Part shown: piece after piece, positions 41,876-53,439 of the stretch | How the letters are laid out: each line of letters opens with the position of its first letter | How positions within the stretch are numbered: position 1 is the stretch's first letter | DNA from: Microbispora rosea | Lineage (GTDB): Bacteria; Actinomycetota; Actinomycetes; Streptosporangiales; Streptosporangiaceae | Assembly: GCF_900156315.1 (NCBI RefSeq) | Contig: NZ_FTNI01000042.1 | Span: 1-53,735, forward strand | Direction: 5' to 3' | Length of the DNA: 53,735 nt | The notes under the pieces: model-generated | Seen by the model: only the letters and a program-made list of their open reading frames with translations | Database searches by the model: none | Told to the model about the DNA's origin: nothing | Translations under genes and position numbers: made by a program

Positions 41876-42843
41876 TTCTCCACCTCCGGCCGCCCTGCGC
41901 CGCGCCCCGTCAGGGCGAGGAACGCCTCATCCAGGCTCGCGAGGCGGAGGCCGAGCTCGGTGACGGCGACGTCGTCGGCCTCCAGGCGGCGGGCCGCGGT
42001 GGCCAGGGCCACGGTGGCGGACCGGCCGGGCTCGATCGGGGCCGAGACGAGCCCGCCCTCCCTGGCAGGCCGCGACCCGGTCGCCTCCGCCACGATCTTC
42101 GCCACCGCGTCCGTGTCCGACGGGTCGGCCGGCCGTACGTCGAGGGTCTGGCCGCCCACCTTCGCCCTGAGTCCCGAGGGGGTGCCGACGGCGACCACCC
42201 GGCCCTGGTCGAGCACCACGATCTCGTCGGCGAGCCGGTCGGCCTCCTCCAGATATTGGGTGGTGAGCAGCACGGTGGTCCCCTCGGCGACCAGCGCACG
42301 GATCATGCTCCACACCTCGCCGCGAGACCGTGGGTCCAGCCCGGTGGTCGGCTCGTCGAGGAACAGCACCCGAGGGTGCCCGACCAGGCTCAGCGCCAGG
42401 TCGAGGCGGCGGCGCATGCCGCCCGAGTAGGTCTTCACCTGGCGCCGCGCCGCCTCGGTCAGCTCGAACCGCGCGAGCAGTTCCCCCGCCCGGTGCCGGG
42501 CCGCCGCACGAGACAGGTCGAGCAGGCGGGCGATGAGCACCAGGTTCTCCTGCCCGCTCAGGTCCTCGTCGACCGCCGCGTACTGGCCGGTCACCCCGAT
42601 CAGGTCGCGCACCCGCTCCGGCCGTCGCAGCACGTCGATCCCGGCCACCTCCGCCCGCCCCGCGTCGGGCCGCAGCAGGGTGGCGAGCACCCGTACGGCC
42701 GTCGTCTTGCCCGCGCCGTTCGGCCCGAGCAGCCCGAGGATCGTGCCGGGCGGCGCGGCGAGATCGACCCCGTCGAGGGCGGTCGTCCGCCCATACCGCT
42801 TCACCAGGCCCTCGGCCCGGATCGCGTGCATCGTCGAGTTCAT
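41872..42843 (-). CDS. DrrA-like ABC exporter ATPase
   Basis: A 323-residue ATPase: Walker A GPNGAGKTT (40-48), the DrrA-specific block IGVTGQYAAVDEDLSGQENL, signature YSGGMRRRLDLALSL, and Walker B VLFLDEPTTGLDPRSR. The C-terminal DUF4162-like tail ends TELGLRLASLDEAFLALTG. ATG 42843 was chosen from the MNSTMHAIRAEGLVKRYG start. Upstream lies an array of 11-bp repeats in the gap to the divergent MDMPI-domain gene. Forms an exporter with the permease that overlaps its 3' end. Confidence 0.92.
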   Translation of the reverse strand: MNSTMHAIRAEGLVKRYGRTTALDGVDLAAPPGTILGLLGPNGAGKTTAVRVLATLLRPDAGRAEVAGIDVLRRPERVRDLIGVTGQYAAVDEDLSGQENLVLIARLLDLSRAAARHRAGELLARFELTEAARRQVKTYSGGMRRRLDLALSLVGHPRVLFLDEPTTGLDPRSRGEVWSMIRALVAEGTTVLLTTQYLEEADRLADEIVVLDQGRVVAVGTPSGLRAKVGGQTLDVRPADPSDTDAVAKIVAEATGSRPAREGGLVSAPIEPGRSATVALATAARRLEADDVAVTELGLRLASLDEAFLALTGRGAGRPEVEK

Positions 42844-42876
42844 GCCACCGAGGCTGGCCCGAGCCGCTGACACGGC

Positions 42877-42940
42877 GAGCACACCGTGAGCACACGGCGA
42901 GCACACGGCGAGCACACGGCGAGCACGCCGTGAGCACGCG
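42877..42940. repeat. Array of 11-bp tandem repeats in a divergent promoter region
   Basis: Nearly six consecutive copies of an 11-bp unit, consensus GAGCACACGGC with variants GAGCACACCGT and GAGCACGCCGT. The unit is close to one helical turn, so every copy faces the same side of the DNA. The array starts 34 bases upstream of the drrA-like ATG, where its promoter should be. Confidence 0.75.
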
Positions 42941-42959
42941 AGCCGTGCCCCGAATGCGT

Positions 42960-42989
42960 TTGTCCGCCATCGAGGCATCGCACTACCGT
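42960..42989 (+). promoter_or_regulatory. Leaderless promoter for the MDMPI-domain gene
   Basis: TTGTCC (42960-42965), an 18-bp spacer and TACCGT (42984-42989), followed after six bases by GTG 42996. The spacing puts the transcription start on the start codon. Confidence 0.5.
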
Positions 42990-42995
42990 GCCAAC

Positions 42996-43652
42996 GTGGA
43001 TCTCTTCGCGCACTCGTGGGCGGCGTTGCGCAGGGCGGTCGCCGAACTGCCGGACGAGGACTTCGCGCGGCCGTCCGGCTGCGCCGGCTGGCTCGTACGG
43101 GACCTCGTGTGCCATCTGGTGATCGACGCTCAGGACGTCCTGATCACGCTGGCGACCCCGGAGGAGACGGAACCGACCCGTGACGCGGTGACCTATTGGG
43201 AGGTCTCGGCGACGCCGCCGACCGGCGACGATCCGCTCGACGCGCTGATCGTCCGGCTGGCCGCCGCCTACGGGGAGCCTCGGCTGCTCACGTTCCACCT
43301 CGACGACGTCGGCTCCGCCGCGGGCCGTGCCGCGGGGCTCGCCGACCCGCGACTGCGGGTCGGCACCCGTGGCGAGGTTCTCACCGCCGGCGACTACCTT
43401 TCGGCGTACGTCCTGGAGTGGACGCTGCACCACCTCGACCTGGTCGCAAACCTCCCGGACGCGGCGGGACCGCCCGCCGCGGGGCTCGCCCGGTCCCGCG
43501 AGATGCTGGAGAAGATCGCCGGCGCCGCCTTCCCCGCGTCGTTCTCCGACAAGGACGCGCTGCTGGTCGGCACCGGGCGGCGTGCCCCGGCCGACGCCGA
43601 GAAGGCGGAACTGGGCGACCTGGCCGCGAGGCTCCCCCTCGTGCTCGGCTGA
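42996..43652 (+). CDS. Maleylpyruvate isomerase N-terminal-domain (DinB-like) protein
   Basis: A 218-residue four-helix-bundle protein of the MDMPI_N/TIGR03083 group: FAHSWAALRRAVAELPDEDFARPSGCAGWLVRDLVCHLV at the N-terminus, with H37 and the later ALEWTLHHLDL-like block (YVLEWTLHHLDLV) supplying metal-ligand histidines. These proteins are mycothiol- or metal-dependent transferases or of unknown function. GTG 42996 was chosen because a -35/-10 pair places the transcript start there; ATG 42954 would add 14 residues overlapping the promoter. Confidence 0.85.
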   Translation: MDLFAHSWAALRRAVAELPDEDFARPSGCAGWLVRDLVCHLVIDAQDVLITLATPEETEPTRDAVTYWEVSATPPTGDDPLDALIVRLAAAYGEPRLLTFHLDDVGSAAGRAAGLADPRLRVGTRGEVLTAGDYLSAYVLEWTLHHLDLVANLPDAAGPPAAGLARSREMLEKIAGAAFPASFSDKDALLVGTGRRAPADAEKAELGDLAARLPLVLG

Positions 43653-43668
43653 TCGCCCGGGCGCGCGC

Positions 43669-46476
43669 CTACAGGGCAGGGGCCGTCGGGGCGAGGCCGA
43701 GGGCGGCGAGCGCGGCCGCGCCGCGGAAGGCATGGCCGCCTCCGGCGAGCACCAGGGTCCGTGCGGACTGGTAGCGGCAGCCGGCGGCGTCGAACGCCTC
43801 CGCCGTGGCGAGCAACGCCTCCTGGTCGCCGTCGAGCAGGGCTCGGGCCCGCTCCACGATCGCACCGGCGACCGGGTTGCCGGCCACGGCGGTCCGGGCC
43901 TCGGCGAGGCAGTCGCGGGCGCGGGGGCTCCCGGCGAGCACGGCGGCCTCGGCGCGCAGCGCGACATACCAGTGATGCCAGATCCAGGTCACCCACTTCC
44001 ACACCTGCCTGGGCTCGGGGGCCGTCCGCTCCAGCGCCTCCGGTGCCTGCCCCCGGTGGAGCAGGAGCATGGCGTCGAAAACCGCCCCGTAGCCGTAGAC
44101 ATGCTCCGGCGAGGTGCCGAGCCGATCCATGATCTCCCGCCATTCGCGCCGGGCGTCGTGGTCGTCGCGCAGGCCGTGGATCATCGCCACACCTGCCGCC
44201 GCCGGGGCGAGGATGGACCGGGCGGGGCTGCCTGCCCGCCGCCACGCATCGAGGAACCGGACGCTGCCGGTGAGCACCTCGTCGACGTCGCCCGCCAGCG
44301 CGGAGACCATCAGCAGCCGGCAGGTGGCGCGGTGACCGCTCTCCGCCAGCGACGGGTGATCGGCCAGCTGCCGTGCCCAACGGCGGGCGCGCGGCACATC
44401 TCCCGCGCCGAGGCTGGCCTCGGCGGCCACACCGAGCGCGTCGATCAGCTCGTGGGTGCCGGCCGGCGAGATCGGCAGGGACGCCAGGAGCGTGATCCGG
44501 CGGCGGGCCGTGGCCGCGGTGGCGAACGTGTCGCCGGCCCAGCTCTGCGCGCCGGTGAGCGCGTCGAGTGCGGCCGACTCGGCGAGCGGGTCGCCGGTCC
44601 GGTGCGCGAGCTCGACCGCGCGCTCGGCGCGCGCGACCGTCTCCGGCACGGCGTTGCCGGCCGGTCCCTGGACGGCTCCGAACGCGTCGGTGAGCACCGC
44701 GGCCTCGGCCAGTGCCACCGCGGCCTGCGCGGCCGGGTCGTCGCCGGCCGGCTCCCGTGCTTCGGTGATCAGCGCGAGCGACTCCTCCTGGGACGGGAGC
44801 CGTACGAACGTGGTCGAGAACCGGAAGGCGATGGTGGCGGCGGTCGCCAGGTCGGCGGCGGCGCCCGCGGTGTCGCCCGCGCCGCGCGCGGCCTCCGCGG
44901 CCGCGAGACGCAGGCGGTACATGTCATCGCCGGTCGTCCGGCAGCCGGCCACGGCCGCGGCCTGCCGGAGCATCGACGCGGCGACGGAGGGGTCGGCCGC
45001 GAGCTCGGCCGCCTGTTCGTAGCGCCGCTGGGACTCGCCGGTCAGGTGACGGGTGAAGGTGAGCTCCGCCAGGTGCCGGGCGAGCTCGCAGGCGTCCGCG
45101 CGCTGCTCCGGCCGCTCGGCCGCCCACGCCAGGGCCGCGCGCAGGTCGTCCGCCACCAGGTCGAACCGGGCCCGCCAGTCCTGTCGCACCACTGCCAGGG
45201 CGGCGGCCTCGGCCAGACACCAGCGAAGGTGCCGGGATCGGGCGTCCACCAGCTCACCGGCCTCGGCGAGCCGCTCCGTCGCGTACTGGCGGATGGTCTC
45301 CAGCGCCCGATACTCCGTGCCGCCCGGGGAGGCCGCCACCACCAGCAGGCTCTGCTCGGCGAGCCTGGCCAGTCCGTCGGCGACCAGGCCCGCCTCCGAG
45401 CCGGTCACCTCCGCCGCCGCGGCGGCGGTGAACGGCGCCGCGAACACCGACACCCGGCGCAGCAGCGCCCGGTCGGCCGGCTCCAGCAGGGCGTGGCTCC
45501 AGTCCAGCGCCGCCCGCACCGAACGGTGCCGCTCGTCGGCGCGGGAACCGCCGGTGAGCATCCGGAGCGGATGGGACAGGGCGGCGATGATCCCGTCGAG
45601 ACCGAGCGTGGGACACCGAGCGGCGGCGAGCTCGATCGCCAGCGCCATTCCGTCCAGTCGCTCGCAGATCGAGGTGACCTGGTCGCGCAGCGGAGGATCG
45701 AGCGGCGATCCCACCGCCGCCGCCCGCTCCATGAACAACGTGACCGCGTCCGGCTCGCCGCCGACGGTCAGCGACAGCGGGGGGACCGCATACACCCGTT
45801 CGAACGGCACCATCAGCCGTGCCCGGCTGGTCGCCAGCACCGTCAACCGCGGGCACCTCGCCAGCAGCCGCTCGATGAGGAGGGCCACCCCGTGCACCAC
45901 GTGCTCGCAGTTGTCCAGCACCAGCAGCGCATGACGGTCGGCCAGCGCGGCGAGCACGGACTCCGTCATGTCGCGGCCGGGCTGCTCGCCGAGGCCGAGC
46001 GCGCCGGCGACCGCGGTCGCGACCATGTCCGGATCGGTGACCGGGACGAGGTCGACGAACCACACCCCGTCGGGGCGTTCGCCGGCCGCCTCCGCCGCCA
46101 CCGCCAGCGCGAGCCGGGTCTTGCCCACGCCACCGGGACCGACCGCGGTCACCTGGCGATGTTCCCTGATCATCCGGGTCAGCTCGGCGCGCTCGCGCAC
46201 GCGGCCGACGAACGAGGTCGGCGGGGACGGCAGTACCGGCGCCGGACGCGAGGGCGCGGCGCCGGCCGGCTCGGGCGCGTGCCGGGCGAGCGCCCGCCGA
46301 TCCTGCACCTCCAGCTTGCGCAGCAGGGAGGAGACGTGGCTCTCCACGGTACGCACCGAGATGGACAGCCGTGCCGCGATCTCGGCGTTGCTGAGGTGGG
46401 CTCCGATCAGTTCCAGCACCTCGGCTTCCCGAGGCGAGATTTCCACTCCTGTCACCACTGCCCCATCTTGTCGCAT
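43669..46476 (-). CDS. LuxR-STAND transcriptional regulator with N-terminal HTH
   Basis: About 935 residues. A LuxR-type helix-turn-helix is at the N-terminus (13-60, ISPREAEVLELIGAHLSNAEIAARLSISVRTVESHVSSLLRKL), followed by an NB-ARC-like ATPase (GPGGVGKT 113-120, VLDN 186-189) and a long TPR-like helical region. Classical LAL regulators carry the HTH at the C-terminus, so the order is inverted. The ATPase half resembles that of the BTAD regulator at 37673 (GPGGxGKTRLA, LDNCEHV), suggesting related STAND modules. It is divergent from two VOC genes. Start uncertain: ATG 46476 has GGAGG very close; GTG 46455 is an alternative. Confidence 0.87.
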   Translation of the reverse strand: MRQDGAVVTGVEISPREAEVLELIGAHLSNAEIAARLSISVRTVESHVSSLLRKLEVQDRRALARHAPEPAGAAPSRPAPVLPSPPTSFVGRVRERAELTRMIREHRQVTAVGPGGVGKTRLALAVAAEAAGERPDGVWFVDLVPVTDPDMVATAVAGALGLGEQPGRDMTESVLAALADRHALLVLDNCEHVVHGVALLIERLLARCPRLTVLATSRARLMVPFERVYAVPPLSLTVGGEPDAVTLFMERAAAVGSPLDPPLRDQVTSICERLDGMALAIELAAARCPTLGLDGIIAALSHPLRMLTGGSRADERHRSVRAALDWSHALLEPADRALLRRVSVFAAPFTAAAAAEVTGSEAGLVADGLARLAEQSLLVVAASPGGTEYRALETIRQYATERLAEAGELVDARSRHLRWCLAEAAALAVVRQDWRARFDLVADDLRAALAWAAERPEQRADACELARHLAELTFTRHLTGESQRRYEQAAELAADPSVAASMLRQAAAVAGCRTTGDDMYRLRLAAAEAARGAGDTAGAAADLATAATIAFRFSTTFVRLPSQEESLALITEAREPAGDDPAAQAAVALAEAAVLTDAFGAVQGPAGNAVPETVARAERAVELAHRTGDPLAESAALDALTGAQSWAGDTFATAATARRRITLLASLPISPAGTHELIDALGVAAEASLGAGDVPRARRWARQLADHPSLAESGHRATCRLLMVSALAGDVDEVLTGSVRFLDAWRRAGSPARSILAPAAAGVAMIHGLRDDHDARREWREIMDRLGTSPEHVYGYGAVFDAMLLLHRGQAPEALERTAPEPRQVWKWVTWIWHHWYVALRAEAAVLAGSPRARDCLAEARTAVAGNPVAGAIVERARALLDGDQEALLATAEAFDAAGCRYQSARTLVLAGGGHAFRGAAALAALGLAPTAPAL

Positions 46477-46636
46477 GCCCTCCGTACCCGATCCGCGGTG
46501 ACCACAGAGCGCGGTCCGTGCCGTCGATCCGTGGCCGGTTTCCGTGATCACCACGGATGTGGGCCGGCCGTGCCGCGAGCAAAGCTGTGGACACGCGAAC
46601 GGCGGGTCGGTGCGACCCACGACCACAGGAGTGACC

Positions 46637-46993
46637 ATGACCGGCTCTTCCACCCAGGGCATCACGACCGTGCTGCATCCCGTGTCCGACCTGACCAAGG
46701 CCAAGGCGGTGTACGCGGCCCTGCTCGGTGTCCCTGCGCAGACGGACTCTCCCTACTACGTCGGTTTCGACGCCGGGGGCCAGCACATCGGGCTGGTGCC
46801 GGGCGGTGGACCGCAGGGCATGACCTCGCCGGTGGCCTACTGGCAGGTGCCGGACATCGAGGCGAAGCTGGCGGAGCTCACCGCCGCGGGCGCCACCGTG
46901 AAGGAGTCCGCGCACGAGGTCGGCGGCGGACGTCTGGTGGCCACCGTCACCGACCCCGACGGCAACGTCCTCGGCATCCTGCAGGACCGCTGA
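46637..46993 (+). CDS. VOC-family glyoxalase/bleomycin-resistance-like protein
   Basis: A 118-residue single-module VOC protein: TVLHPVSDLTKAKAVYAALLGVPAQTDSPYYVGFD, then PVAYWQVPDIEAKLAELTAAGATVKESAHEVGGGRLVATVTDPDGNVLGILQ. It dimerises in related proteins to form the metal or ligand site. Role may be detoxification or antibiotic binding; not proven. AGGAG precedes ATG 46637. It is divergent from the LuxR-STAND gene and followed by a second VOC gene 77 bases later. Confidence 0.88.
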   Translation: MTGSSTQGITTVLHPVSDLTKAKAVYAALLGVPAQTDSPYYVGFDAGGQHIGLVPGGGPQGMTSPVAYWQVPDIEAKLAELTAAGATVKESAHEVGGGRLVATVTDPDGNVLGILQDR

Positions 46994-47070
46994 ACGCCGG
47001 CCTCCGCCTGCCCTATCCGCCCTTGGCGGCGGCCGAAGAGACGACGACCCCCTCGCTGAAAGGACCTCCC

Positions 47071-47682
47071 ATGACCTCCTTCGAATCCGTCACCCTCGAA
47101 GTTCCCGACCCCGCGGCCGCGGACGTCTTCTACGAAGCCTTCGGTCTGGGCTCGTACGTGAACGTACGCGCCTCGGATGCGCCGACGACCGGCTTCCGCG
47201 GGTTCGCGCTGTCCCTCGTGGCATCCCAGCCGGGCAACGTGGACGCCCTCATCGGCGCCGCCCTCGACGCCGGCGCCACCACGCTGAAGCCGGCCACGAA
47301 GAGCTTCTGGGGCTACGGCGGCGTCGTACGCGCTCCGGACGGGACGATCTGCAAGATCGCGACCTCGAACAAGAAGGACACCGGTCCTGCGGCCCGGCAC
47401 GTCGACCAGGTCGCGCTGCTGCTGGGAGTGGCGGACGTCAAGGCGAGCAGGCGGTTCTACGTCGACCACGGCCTGACCGTGGCGAAGAGCTTCGGCGGCA
47501 AGTACGTCGAGTTCGACACCCCGGCGTCGCCCGTCACGCTGGCTCTCTATCCGCGCCGCGCCCTCGCCAAGGACACCGGTGTCTCCCTGGAGGGCGCCGG
47601 ATCGCACCGGATCGTGATCGGCGGCGCTGCCGGGCCGTTCACCGACCCCGACGGGTTCGTCTGGGAGGCCGCGTCCGTCTGA
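47071..47682 (+). CDS. Two-module VOC-family protein
   Basis: A 203-residue protein with two VOC modules: SFESVTLEVPDPAAADVFYEAFGLG at the start and HVDQVALLLGVADVKASRRFYVDHGLTVAKSFGGKYVEFD for the second, ending AGPFTDPDGFVWEAASV. The tandem form builds the complete binding cleft in one chain. GAAAGGA lies seven bases before ATG 47071. It likely forms an operon with the preceding VOC gene under the LuxR-STAND regulator. Ligand unknown. Confidence 0.87.
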   Translation: MTSFESVTLEVPDPAAADVFYEAFGLGSYVNVRASDAPTTGFRGFALSLVASQPGNVDALIGAALDAGATTLKPATKSFWGYGGVVRAPDGTICKIATSNKKDTGPAARHVDQVALLLGVADVKASRRFYVDHGLTVAKSFGGKYVEFDTPASPVTLALYPRRALAKDTGVSLEGAGSHRIVIGGAAGPFTDPDGFVWEAASV

Positions 47683-47820
47683 TGGGCCGAGCAGGGCGGC
47701 GTGCTCGACCAGGTGGCCATGGAGAGCCGCGTCGCGCTACTCGGGCCGCCGGCCCGGCTGCGGGCAGCCGTTCACCGTCGGCGCGCCGCACGGCGACGCG
47801 CCGGAGTGAACCCCGTGGCG

Positions 47821-49194
47821 TCAGGCCGGGGGGACGTTCTGGTTGAGCCGGAACAGGTTGCCGGGATCCCAGGTCCGCTTGATCCGGGCCAGCCGGTCGT
47901 AGTTGTACCCGTAGGCCCGGCGAACCCCCTCCGGCCCCTCGTCGCCGAGGTGGTTGACCTCCACCCCGGTCGCCCACGACCGGGTCGCCGTCCAGGTCCG
48001 GTCGGCCCAGTCGACGTGCCGGCGCGCGTCCTCGTCGCCCGTCCGCCAGGCGGCCCCGATCTCCAGGCAGTAGGAGGCCTCCCGGTGCCGGAAGGCGCTG
48101 GCGTCCGGGGCGACCCTGCCCGCGGCGCCGCCCATCGGCAGGAGGAGGACCCCGCTGTCCGGCGAGGTCAGGCCGCCGCCGGCCTCGACCACGGCGTCGA
48201 TCAGGTCGCCGGTCGGCTGTCCGCCCAGGTGAGAGCGCATGTGGTAGGGCGTGGGCCGTCCCTGCGCGTCGAACATGTGCTGGAGGACCTCGAACGTGGT
48301 CGGCTCGACCAGGTCGGCGAAGGGCCTGCCGGCTCCGCGCACCGCGGCGAGCGCACGCTCCCCGTCGGCGAGGGGCCCGACATGACACATCGCCAGCGCG
48401 AGCACCGGCCTGCCGTGCAGCTCCTCCGGCACGAACGGCGCCGGCGGGGCGGCGAGGACGGCGGCCGCGACGTTGACCTCGTCGGGAGCGGAGGCGCCGT
48501 ACTCGGATACGAAGCGGAGCACGTCGGCCGCGTCGTCCAGCCGGTGCAGGACCATCCCGGCGAGCAGCGTGTCGACCTGGTGCAGGCGCAGGGTGAACTC
48601 GAGGACGATCCCGAGATTGCCGCCGCCGCCGCGCAGGCCCCAGAACAGGTCCTCGTTCTCGTCGGCGCTCGCCCGGACGACCCGCCCGGAGGCGGTGAGG
48701 ACGTCGGCCGCGACGAGATTGTCGCAGGCCAGCCCGAAGATCCGGGAGAACCAGCCGTTGCCCCCTCCCAGCGTCAGCCCGGCGACGCCCACGTCGGCCA
48801 CGTGGCCGCCGACCGGTGCGAGGCCGTGGCGCGCCGTCGCTGCGGCGAGCTCGCCCCATCGGACACCGGGACCGACCGCGGCCGTCCGCCGGTCGGCGTC
48901 GACGGCGATCCGCTTCATCGGACCCAGGTCGAGGACAAGGCCTCCCTCGGTCGTCGAGAAGCCGGGGAAGCCGTGCCCGCCACCGCGTACGGCGAGTTCG
49001 AGACCGGTCTCTCGGGCGAGGGCCAACGCAGCGACGGCGTCGGCCCGGGTGCGGCAGCGGGCGATCGCGGCGGGTTTGCGGTCGATCGCTTGGTTCCAGA
49101 CGCGGCGGGCCGACTCGTAACCCGCGTCCTGAGGCAGGATCACCTCGCCGTCGAAGCCGTCGGCCAGGTTGCGTAACGCGATCTCGGGGTGCAC
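47821..49194 (-). CDS. BBE-type FAD-dependent oxidoreductase
   Basis: A 457-residue flavoprotein of the berberine-bridge-enzyme group. The FAD domain has RGGGHGFPGFSTTEGGLVLDL, H74 being the usual 8-alpha-histidyl attachment site, with GGHVADVGVAGLTLGGGNGWFSR and WGLRGGGGNLGIV. The BBE tail is YGYNYDRLARIKRTWDPGNLFRLNQNV. The group oxidises oligosaccharides, alkaloids or polyketides. GTG 49194 was chosen because GGGAGGGG lies at correct distance; the frame is open to 49434 without conserved sequence. No signal peptide. Substrate unknown. Confidence 0.9.
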   Translation of the reverse strand: MHPEIALRNLADGFDGEVILPQDAGYESARRVWNQAIDRKPAAIARCRTRADAVAALALARETGLELAVRGGGHGFPGFSTTEGGLVLDLGPMKRIAVDADRRTAAVGPGVRWGELAAATARHGLAPVGGHVADVGVAGLTLGGGNGWFSRIFGLACDNLVAADVLTASGRVVRASADENEDLFWGLRGGGGNLGIVLEFTLRLHQVDTLLAGMVLHRLDDAADVLRFVSEYGASAPDEVNVAAAVLAAPPAPFVPEELHGRPVLALAMCHVGPLADGERALAAVRGAGRPFADLVEPTTFEVLQHMFDAQGRPTPYHMRSHLGGQPTGDLIDAVVEAGGGLTSPDSGVLLLPMGGAAGRVAPDASAFRHREASYCLEIGAAWRTGDEDARRHVDWADRTWTATRSWATGVEVNHLGDEGPEGVRRAYGYNYDRLARIKRTWDPGNLFRLNQNVPPA

Positions 49195-49514
49195 GTCCCC
49201 TCCCTTACCTGGGCACACGGAGCCGACGGTCACGCCTCCCCGACGTCCCGGAGCCGCCGGCGGCAGGACCGTCCATGAGGACATCGCGGTGGATCTTGGG
49301 GTCGTTCCGCCGAGATGGGACGTCCGCGGCGGCAGGCGCACCTTTCGGCCGTCCTGAAAGCCCAGTAAGGGGTGATTGTTAAATCGAGTTGAACTCTTTG
49401 CCCCGGTATTGCCTACCTCGGCAAGATCCACCACGATACGTCCCCGGAGTTCACCTGAACCCCACTAATCCCTTTCCCCCCTGTGGGTACCTGTTTGCCC
49501 ACATAGGAGAGCTT
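49195..49514. other. Intergenic region between BBE oxidoreductase and subtilase genes
   Basis: About 320 bases between divergent genes. A relatively AT-rich stretch at 49366-49400 includes TTGAAC (49389-49394), a possible -35 for the peptidase gene, but no convincing -10 at the right spacing. No palindromes or RNA genes recognised. Confidence 0.4.
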
Positions 49515-53036
<3,522 letters not shown>

Positions 53037-53051
53037 CCGCCTCCGCTCCGA

Positions 53052-53080
53052 GACCGGCCCGCCCCTCCGGCGGGCCGGTC
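53052..53080 (+). terminator. Hairpin terminator after the subtilase gene
   Basis: GACCGGCCCGCC (53052-53063) and GGCGGGCCGGTC (53069-53080) are perfectly complementary over 12 bp around a five-base loop, 15 bases after the protease stop. It separates the protease from rpoB. Confidence 0.85.
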
Positions 53081-53310
53081 TTCCCGCACCGCATACTCGT
53101 GAGGGCGTACCTGCGGTGCGCCGGAGCGCTGCTCCTCGCGGCCTGCGGTCAGAGCGCCTTCGCGCGGCGCGGTGGCCAGGGCGGGCGCTTCAGTTCGGTA
53201 TCCGGCGGGGGGCTGACGCGGCCGGCGGATTCTTGAGTGTCCGGCTTGACGATTTCCGCGCGGGCGTGCGATTCTGATTGCGGGATAGAGGTTGACAATT
53301 CCGGTACGTG

Positions 53311-53340
53311 TGGACATTTGTGTGCAGTCTGCTTTATGCT
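53311..53340 (+). promoter_or_regulatory. Candidate rpoB promoter
   Basis: TGGACA (53311-53316), an 18-bp spacer and TATGCT (53335-53340) give a good housekeeping match and a leader of about 93 bases. Two further -35-like elements, TTGACG (53246-53251, with GATTCT 18 bp on) and TTGACA (53292-53297), suggest more than one start. Confidence 0.5.
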
Positions 53341-53439
53341 GCCCTTTCACGCTCGCCCTCGGCATCCCATTCCTTCCTGTCGAGTGAGCTGTCATCGGGC
53401 GCGCGTGCAGTCAGTCCGCGAGCCCCGGAAGGACATCTG

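Noticed and set aside
42877..42940. CRISPR array
   Set aside because: Units are contiguous 11-mers without spacers and there are no cas genes; a simple tandem repeat.
43327..47682. A 1451-codon open frame on the plus strand
   Set aside because: Its first 1200 codons are antisense to the LuxR-STAND gene, with Arg/Gly/His-rich, repeat-like composition typical of high-GC shadow frames. Only the end (from 47071) is a real gene, the two-module VOC protein.
53135..53400. A small gene in the rpoB leader
   Set aside because: Frames here have no family resemblance or ribosome site. The stretch is better explained by terminator and promoters.
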